A DNA stretch of 29,468 nt from Clostridiaceae bacterium UBA5444. GTDB lineage: Bacteria > Bacillota > Clostridia > Clostridiales > Oxobacteraceae. The notes beneath the pieces were generated by a model. The model had not been told where the DNA came from. It searched no databases and worked only from the letters and a program-made list of their open reading frames with translations. Positions within the stretch are counted from its first letter, which is position 1; each line of letters starts with the position of its first letter. The position numbers and the translations under genes are program-made. The stretch spans positions 21,397-50,864 of the forward strand of contig DIRE01000042.1 of NCBI GenBank assembly GCA_002426575.1, in the 5' to 3' direction. Below, piece by piece: positions 24,174 to 29,468 of the stretch.

Positions 24174-24903
24174 TGAATCAAAACTACTTGTTTTTTTATC
24201 AAGTATTATATTAGGTATTCTATTAGCGTCTCAGCTTAGTTTTGGTAAGTCATTAAACTTTGAGGTTTTATCTCTTCCACGATTTCAGCAAATGGTTAAA
24301 GATAGTCAGAAACTTTCAGACGAGATTGCATTGCTTAATGACGAAAAGAGAAGATTGGAACAAAAATTATATGAATATGAAAATAATTATACTGATGACT
24401 TTGATTCTCAAATTAAGAAATTTACTGATGAGCTTAATAAATACGATTTATATGTAGGATATGTTGACGTTGAAGGCCCTGGTGTTGTTGTTGTTTTGGA
24501 AGATAACCCAGACCTCCCTTTTGATCCTTTTTCTCTTGTACATGATGAGTATATAATAAAACTAATATGGGAATTAAAAAATGCAGGTGCTGAGGCTGTA
24601 TCATTAAATGATAGGAGAGTAATATATAAATCTAATTTTAAATGCGGTGGCCCTGTTATAGATGTAGATGGATCTAATGATGGCACTCATATAGTAAACA
24701 GCATAAAGCTAGTTCCTCCGTTCGTAATTAAAGCCATAGGAGACCCGGAAGCCCTAGCTTATGCACTTCAAAAGGATAACAGTTATTATAATTTTCTAGC
24801 AGGAGAAGGAGTAAAGGTAGGTTTTAAGAAGGAGGATAGAGTAGTTGTTAAGAAATACGATAAAGATATTAAATTTACCTACATGAAACCAGCTGCTGAA
24901 TAG
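24163..24903 (+). CDS. Second DUF881 membrane-anchored protein
   Basis: 246 residues with the same layout as the gene at 23054: a helix (about 7-24), a coiled coil (about 43-75), and a DUF881 domain marked by VGYVDVEGPGVVVVLEDNP and LKNAGAEAVSLNDRRVI. Similarity to the first copy is clear in these motifs but low elsewhere, so the pair is an old duplication. ATG 24163 (8 nt after GGAGG) is preferred over ATG 24160; both overlap the end of sbp. A 174-nt gap with a sigma-H-like promoter separates it from ftsA. Confidence 0.88.
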   Translation: MKFDESKLLVFLSSIILGILLASQLSFGKSLNFEVLSLPRFQQMVKDSQKLSDEIALLNDEKRRLEQKLYEYENNYTDDFDSQIKKFTDELNKYDLYVGYVDVEGPGVVVVLEDNPDLPFDPFSLVHDEYIIKLIWELKNAGAEAVSLNDRRVIYKSNFKCGGPVIDVDGSNDGTHIVNSIKLVPPFVIKAIGDPEALAYALQKDNSYYNFLAGEGVKVGFKKEDRVVVKKYDKDIKFTYMKPAAE

Positions 24904-24957
24904 TAAATTAAAATGTGTAGTTATAAAAAATATTTTGACCATAATATACTAAAAATA

Positions 24958-24984
24958 AAAGGATAATTAAAATTTATGTTGAAT
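24958..24984 (+). promoter_or_regulatory. Sigma-H-like promoter upstream of ftsA
   Basis: AAAGGATAA (24958-24966) fits the -35 consensus RnAGGAwww at every position, and GTTGAAT (24978-24984) fits the -10 consensus RnnGAAT, with 11 nt between. It lies 94 nt before the ftsA start. In Bacillus subtilis one ftsAZ promoter depends on sigma-H at sporulation onset. Short motifs in AT-rich DNA can arise by chance. Confidence 0.5.
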
Positions 24985-25077
24985 TAATAATTCAAATAGA
25001 TTGTGCATTTTAAATAGCTTCTTAAAATGTAGGACTATTTGAAGGGGAGGTTTTGGTTAGGAGGTAGGCATTATATA

Positions 25078-26376
25078 ATGAATGAAGTATATGCTGGGAT
25101 AGATATAGGATCCTCAAAAGTTTGCACAATACTTGGCGAACTTGGTAGAAATAATGAATTACAGATACTTGGGGTAGGAATGTCAGGATGCAATGGCTTA
25201 AAAAAAGGCATTGTTATTGATGTAGATGCTACTGCTGAGGCTATTAGGAGCTCAGTTAGACAAGCAGAGCGTATGTCTAATATGGAAATAGAAAGTGCTT
25301 ATATAAATATAGCAGGAGGCCATGTAAAACTTATTAGGAATAATGGAGTAATTGCTGTTTCAAGGGGAAATAGGGAAATTGGGACAGATGATATTGAAAG
25401 AGTTTTAAGGGCTGCAAAAGTTGTTAGTATACCAGTTGATAGAGAGGTTATTGGAATTATTCCAATACAATTTACGGTTGATGGATATGAGCATATTAAA
25501 GATCCTGTAGGCATGGTAGGGACAAGGCTTGAAGCGGAAGCTTCGATTATCACGGCACCCACATCTACAGTACAAAACCTTATAAAAAGCGTTGAAAGGG
25601 CAGGAATAGATGTTTCAGGATTGGTTATTGATTCCTTATCCTTAGCTGAATTATTACTTACAAGAGATGAAAAGGAAATGGGAATTGCAGTAGTTGATGT
25701 AGGAGCAGAAGTTACAGATATATCAGTTTTTATTAATAACACGCTGGTATATACAAAGTTAATTCCAATTGGAGGTTTTCATATTACAAATGATATATCT
25801 TTAGGCCTTAAGATTCCAACATCAGAAGCCGAAATACTAAAGAGACAGTATGGATATGCCTCTGTATCTATGGTAGAGTCAAAGGATGATATAATAATTA
25901 ACAATACAGATACAAATAAAAATAGTAATTTAAATATAGGCTCTAATGCTGCCGCTAGCAGCAAATGGAACAGGACTATTACAAGCAGTGAACTAGTTGA
26001 TATTATTGAAGCAAGAGTTAATGAAATAATCTATCTAATAGATAGGGAGCTTATAATATCAGGATACAAGGAAAGGATACCTGGTGGGTTGGTTATAACT
26101 GGAGGGGGAATATCTTACATTAAAGGCATAACTCATTATGCCTCATCTATGATTAATCTCCCTGTTAGAATAGGCTCTCCTTCATATTTAGGTGTATCGA
26201 CCCCTGTATATTCAACTGGTACTGGAATTGTTAAGTATATATTATCATCTAAGAAGAAAAGTGTTAGCAGAGAATATGAAGAGGATTATGAAGATAGCAG
26301 CATTTCAAAGTCAGAGAAACAAAATTCTGAAAAATTTATAGATAAATTAAAAAATTTCTTTTCAGACTTTTTTTAA
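25078..26376 (+). CDS. ftsA: Cell division protein FtsA
   Basis: 432 residues. This actin-like ATPase tethers FtsZ to the membrane. Phosphate-binding motifs are visible: GIDIGSSKVCTILGE near the start, VVDVGAEVTDISVF (about 204-217), and GGLVITGGGISYIKG near residue 340. A stretch around residues 278-304, rich in Asn, Asp and Ser, looks like a disordered loop not found in all homologues. The last 14 residues, KFIDKLKNFFSDFF, form the amphipathic membrane-targeting helix. The ATG at 25078 matches the family N-terminus; AGGAGGTAGG lies about 13 nt upstream, a rather long distance. ftsZ follows after 17 nt. Confidence 0.96.
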   Translation: MNEVYAGIDIGSSKVCTILGELGRNNELQILGVGMSGCNGLKKGIVIDVDATAEAIRSSVRQAERMSNMEIESAYINIAGGHVKLIRNNGVIAVSRGNREIGTDDIERVLRAAKVVSIPVDREVIGIIPIQFTVDGYEHIKDPVGMVGTRLEAEASIITAPTSTVQNLIKSVERAGIDVSGLVIDSLSLAELLLTRDEKEMGIAVVDVGAEVTDISVFINNTLVYTKLIPIGGFHITNDISLGLKIPTSEAEILKRQYGYASVSMVESKDDIIINNTDTNKNSNLNIGSNAAASSKWNRTITSSELVDIIEARVNEIIYLIDRELIISGYKERIPGGLVITGGGISYIKGITHYASSMINLPVRIGSPSYLGVSTPVYSTGTGIVKYILSSKKKSVSREYEEDYEDSSISKSEKQNSEKFIDKLKNFFSDFF

Positions 26377-26393
26377 ATAGAGGAGGTCATAAT

Positions 26394-27473
26394 GTGCTGG
26401 ATTTTGATGTTGATGTAGAACAGTTTGCTTCAATAAAAGTTATTGGTGTTGGTGGCGGAGGGAATAATGCTGTCAATAGGATGATTGACTCGGGTTTAAA
26501 GGGAGTAGAATTTATTGCGATTAATACTGATAAACAAGCCCTCAATATGTCAAAGGCATCTTATAAAATACAGATTGGAGAGAAGCTAACGAAAGGACTT
26601 GGCGCTGGAGCAAACCCTGAAATTGGCCAGAAAGCTGCCGAAGAGAGTATTGATGAGATAACAGAATACATAAATGGGGCAGATATGGTATTTATAACGG
26701 CTGGAATGGGTGGAGGAACAGGCACTGGAGCTGCACCTGTTGTTGCTCAAATTGCTAAAGATCTTGGAATACTTACAGTAGGTGTTGTTACTAAGCCTTT
26801 TACATTTGAAGGCAAAAAGAGAATGGTTCATGCAGAAAAGGGCATAAGCGATTTAAAGGGGAAAGTTGATACCCTTGTTACTATACCAAACGAAAGATTG
26901 CTTCAAGTAGTAGAGAAAAAGGCTTCCATAATCGAGGCTTTTAAAATAGCTGACGATGTTTTAAAACAGGGTGTTCAGGGTATTTCGGATCTTATAACAG
27001 TACCAGGTCTTGTTAACTTAGATTTTGCTGATGTAAAAACCATAATGGTAGATACTGGTCTTGCCCATATGGGAGTTGGAAGAGGAAATGGAGAAAATAG
27101 GGCTACAGAAGCTGCAAAGCAAGCAATTCAAAGCCCATTGCTAGAAACCTCAATTAATGGAGCAACAGGGGTATTGTTAAATATTACGGGAGGACCGAAC
27201 CTTGGACTATTTGAGGTTAATGAAGCTGCTGAACTTGTTTCACAGGCAGCAGACCCTGACGCAAATATAATTTTCGGTGCAGTTATAGACGAAAAATTGC
27301 AAGACGAAATACGCATAACCGTCATAGCAACTGGATTTGAAAAAGCAGATTCGGAGAATAATTTTGAAAAAAATGATACTACTGTTTTCCCAGATAGAAA
27401 AATAGATGATTTTACAAATATGGACGATGGAACCCTTGAGATACCGGCTTTTATGAGAAGAAACAGAAAGTAA
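26394..27473 (+). CDS. ftsZ: Cell division GTPase FtsZ
   Basis: 359 residues. This tubulin homologue forms the division ring. Motifs: GVGGGGNNAVNRM (18-30), tubulin signature GGGTGTGAAP (106-115), T7 loop NLDFADV (206-212), and the C-terminal peptide LEIPAFMRR that binds FtsA. The variable linker is short (about 25 residues). The start is GTG: AGGAGGT lies 6 nt upstream, and the protein begins MLDFDVDVEQFA. An out-of-frame ATG overlaps the GTG (ATGTG) and opens only eight codons. A strong terminator follows the gene. Confidence 0.98.
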   Translation: MLDFDVDVEQFASIKVIGVGGGGNNAVNRMIDSGLKGVEFIAINTDKQALNMSKASYKIQIGEKLTKGLGAGANPEIGQKAAEESIDEITEYINGADMVFITAGMGGGTGTGAAPVVAQIAKDLGILTVGVVTKPFTFEGKKRMVHAEKGISDLKGKVDTLVTIPNERLLQVVEKKASIIEAFKIADDVLKQGVQGISDLITVPGLVNLDFADVKTIMVDTGLAHMGVGRGNGENRATEAAKQAIQSPLLETSINGATGVLLNITGGPNLGLFEVNEAAELVSQAADPDANIIFGAVIDEKLQDEIRITVIATGFEKADSENNFEKNDTTVFPDRKIDDFTNMDDGTLEIPAFMRRNRK

Positions 27474-27493
27474 CTAATTAATAAACGTATAAA

Positions 27494-27538
27494 ATAGGTA
27501 GAGTATAAACAATGTTTTATGCTCTGCCTATTTTTTTT
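27494..27538 (+). terminator. Terminator after ftsZ
   Basis: ATAGGTAGAGTATAAA (27494-27509) pairs with TTTATGCTCTGCCTAT (27516-27531), 16 pairs with two G-T, then eight T. It closes the dcw transcript before the sporulation genes. Confidence 0.92.
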
Positions 27539-27620
27539 ATTGCAAATAAAAAATATTAGTAATATTTTATGCTGTAACTGCATAAAAAATGTAAAATAGT
27601 CTTTTATATGATGCTCATGC

Positions 27621-27654
27621 TTCGACAAAATTTTATGGGAAAGTTATGTATAAT
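27621..27654 (+). promoter_or_regulatory. Spo0A-dependent promoter of spoIIGA-sigE
   Basis: TTCGACA (27621-27627) is the exact reverse complement of the Spo0A box TGTCGAA and takes the -35 position. A perfect TATAAT (27649-27654) lies 22 bp after the TTCGAC hexamer, the same unusual spacing as the Bacillus subtilis spoIIG promoter, which needs Spo0A-P. Transcription would start near 27661, about 83 nt before spoIIGA. Confidence 0.75.
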
Positions 27655-27743
27655 AATACTCATAGAGAATAAGGAATTTAATTACATGCATTATTATTTT
27701 AAAGCCTAAAGCTTAAAGCCAAAATTCTAAAAAGGGTGAGAAG

Positions 27744-28631
27744 ATGTATGTTGATGTTTTTTTATTTGAGAATATTTTAATTAACTTTTTTATTTTAAGC
27801 ATCACATCAAAGCTTTCAAAGTTTAAAACTACAAATATAAGAATTGCCTTAGGAGCAGCATTTGGTTCTATTTATTCAGTATTTATGATATTTCCGTCAC
27901 TAAATATTTTATATGAGGTGTGGATAAAAATTGCTGTCTCAATTTTAATGATAATAATAGTATTTGGGCCTAATAAAATTAATTCATTCCTAAGGACAAT
28001 AAGCATATTTTATTTTGTATCTTTTTCCTTTGGAGGAGCAGCATTTTCTTTATTTTACTTCACTGGGAAGGGGAAAGTAGTAGATGGCGTATTTTACATA
28101 GAAGATTTTCCTTTATCAATGCTTATTATGGCATTTGTTGTTGGATTTATACTGCTTAAGTATTGTTTCAAATATATTCAGCATAAAATATTAAAATCGG
28201 ACTATATATATGATGTTTATATAAGCATTAATGGTAAGCATGTAATGATAAATGCAATGATAGATACTGGAAACAGCCTAAAAGATCCAATATCAAACAC
28301 CCCGGTTATTGTTGTAGAATATGAGTCCATGCTTGAGGTACTACCTGATTATATGGATAACATATTTGACAATAAAATTGAAGACTTAAACTATGAGGAA
28401 TTATACAATGCAGTCATTTCAAAGGACTGTTCTATTAAAATCAGGTTGATACCTTTTAAATCAATAGGAAAACAAAATGGGATGATTATTGGAATTAAGC
28501 CAGACATTGTAAAGGTTATATGTGATGAAAAGATAATAGAAATAAACGATTCAATCATTGGAATAGTAAATAATAAAATATCAAAAGATGGTGAGTATAA
28601 CGGACTTTTATATCCGGAAATTTTTAAATAG
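27744..28631 (+). CDS. spoIIGA: Sporulation sigma-E factor-processing peptidase SpoIIGA
   Basis: 295 residues. The N-terminal half (about 5-145) has five hydrophobic segments; the C-terminal half is a cytoplasmic aspartic-protease-like domain with catalytic Asp174 in MIDTGNSLKDP. It cleaves the pro-sequence of sigma-E in the mother cell once activated by SpoIIR from the forespore. AAGGGTGAG lies 4 nt before the ATG. The gene is directly followed by its substrate gene sigE (12-nt gap) and preceded by a Spo0A-type promoter. Confidence 0.96.
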   Translation: MYVDVFLFENILINFFILSITSKLSKFKTTNIRIALGAAFGSIYSVFMIFPSLNILYEVWIKIAVSILMIIIVFGPNKINSFLRTISIFYFVSFSFGGAAFSLFYFTGKGKVVDGVFYIEDFPLSMLIMAFVVGFILLKYCFKYIQHKILKSDYIYDVYISINGKHVMINAMIDTGNSLKDPISNTPVIVVEYESMLEVLPDYMDNIFDNKIEDLNYEELYNAVISKDCSIKIRLIPFKSIGKQNGMIIGIKPDIVKVICDEKIIEINDSIIGIVNNKISKDGEYNGLLYPEIFK

Positions 28632-28643
28632 GGGGTTTTATGG

Positions 28644-29378
28644 TTGAAATATAAAGTTTCAAATATAAAAAGTTTTATTTTATTTAAATGCATTAACCTA
28701 TTGAAAAAATATAATATGATTGAATATGAAGACATACTCTACATGGGTGGAAATGATGCTCTTCCCCCACCTTTAAGCAAAGAAGAGGAAATTAAATTAG
28801 TTGCTCAACTAAAAGATGGGGATAACAGTGTTAGAACAATACTTATTGAAAGAAACCTAAGGCTTGTGGTTTATATTGCAAGGAAGTTTGAGAATACGGG
28901 TGTATGTGTAGAGGATTTAATATCAATTGGAACAATTGGACTTATAAAGGCTGTAAATACATTCGACCCTGATAAAAAAATAAAGCTAGCAACCTATGCA
29001 TCAAGATGTATAGAAAATGAAATACTTATGTACCTTAGAAGAAACAGCAAAATAAGATCTGAGATATCATTTGATGAGCCATTAAATATAGATTGGGATG
29101 GGAATGAGCTTTTGCTATCAGATATTTTAGGAACAGACAATGACTTGATATTTCATTATATAGAGGACGAAGTTGATAAACAGCTTTTGTCAATTGCCAT
29201 GACAAAGCTAAATAGTAGAGAAAAAAGAATAATGGAGCTTAGGTTTGGGCTATATGGAGAGGGAGAAAAAACCCAAAAGGAAGTAGCAGATATGCTTGGA
29301 ATATCTCAATCATACATTTCAAGGCTTGAAAAAAGAATTATAAAAAGGCTTAAAAAAGAAATAACAAAAATGGTGTAG
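28644..29378 (+). CDS. sigE: RNA polymerase sporulation sigma factor, pro-sigma-E
   Basis: 244 residues. The first about 33 residues are the pro-sequence; processing is expected near ILYMGGNDALPPPL (31-44), which matches the Bacillus subtilis region YYIGGSEALPPPL. Then come sigma regions 2 (RNLRLVVYIARKF, DLISIGTIGLIKAVNTFDP, TYASRCIENEILMYLRR) and 4 (SREKRIMELRFGL, EVADMLGISQSYISRLEKRI). It directs early mother-cell gene expression. Start TTG with GGGGG 8 nt upstream; an ATG at 28640 is out of frame and closes after four codons. The stop codon forms the base of a terminator. sigG normally follows and may begin beyond the window. Confidence 0.97.
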   Translation: MKYKVSNIKSFILFKCINLLKKYNMIEYEDILYMGGNDALPPPLSKEEEIKLVAQLKDGDNSVRTILIERNLRLVVYIARKFENTGVCVEDLISIGTIGLIKAVNTFDPDKKIKLATYASRCIENEILMYLRRNSKIRSEISFDEPLNIDWDGNELLLSDILGTDNDLIFHYIEDEVDKQLLSIAMTKLNSREKRIMELRFGLYGEGEKTQKEVADMLGISQSYISRLEKRIIKRLKKEITKMV

Positions 29379-29404
29379 GCTTATGTTTATAAGCCTATTT
29401 TTTT
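29376..29404 (+). terminator. Terminator after sigE, including its stop codon
   Basis: TAGGCTTAT and ATAAGCCTA pair perfectly over the loop GTTT, followed by seven T. The first three bases of the stem are the sigE stop codon. Nothing further is recognisable in the last 64 bases. Confidence 0.92.
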
Positions 29405-29468
29405 ATGTAACTGTTGGCTTTTAAACCGGATATGTTGATTTGATTGACTTCCGCTGCTCCAAAATGCC

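Noticed and set aside
28640..28654. ATG just before the sigE TTG start
   Set aside because: Out of frame; it reads four codons and stops.

Overview
The window is strongly AT-rich DNA from a spore-forming, low-GC Firmicute of the Clostridia type. Three things support this: the dcw (division and cell wall) cluster runs into the sporulation genes spoIIGA and sigE, MurE carries the meso-diaminopimelate-type DNPR motif, and most arginine codons are AGA/AGG. Almost everything is read on the + strand. Only one small hypothetical gene (675-1091) and ychF (11597-12694) are on the - strand.

Left part (1-4.9 kb): the 3' end of a P-type Ca2+ ATPase, a convergent hypothetical gene, then a tight five-gene membrane operon (1382-4199). 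These five genes resemble MrpF, MrpG, MbhD/DUF4040, MbhE and an MrpC-MrpD fusion, so they look like part of a Mrp/Mbh-type membrane arm. No MrpA/NuoL or MrpE gene and no hydrogenase genes are present, and key proton-path residues appear to be lost. This is the least explained system in the window. deoC follows and ends in a strong terminator.

Middle part (5.0-12.7 kb): a Lon-type AAA+ protease with its own promoter, then a two-gene ABC exporter segment whose codon use differs from its neighbours (many CGN arginine codons). That segment looks acquired. The second exporter half has lost nearly all of its membrane domain and has a frame break exactly at an A AAA AAG heptamer. A VanY-like DD-carboxypeptidase (M15) and the convergent ychF follow.

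Right part (12.7-29.4 kb): three 10-bp-spaced MraZ boxes, then mraZ, rsmH, ftsL, spoVD/pbpB (class B PBP with two PASTA domains), murE, mraY, ftsW/spoVE, murA, divIB, DUF881, sbp, DUF881, ftsA, ftsZ, spoIIGA, sigE. MraZ regulates the cluster. RsmH methylates 16S rRNA. MurA, MurE and MraY make peptidoglycan precursors. The SEDS protein and the PBP polymerise and crosslink them. FtsL, DivIB, FtsA and FtsZ form the divisome. SpoIIGA and pro-sigma-E start the mother-cell sporulation programme. murD, murG and murB, present in the Bacillus subtilis cluster, are absent here. Candidate regulatory sites fit known biology: a sigma-H-like promoter before ftsA, and a perfect Spo0A box used as the -35 region, 22 bp from a TATAAT, before spoIIGA.

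No rRNA, tRNA, CRISPR array or complete insertion sequence was seen.
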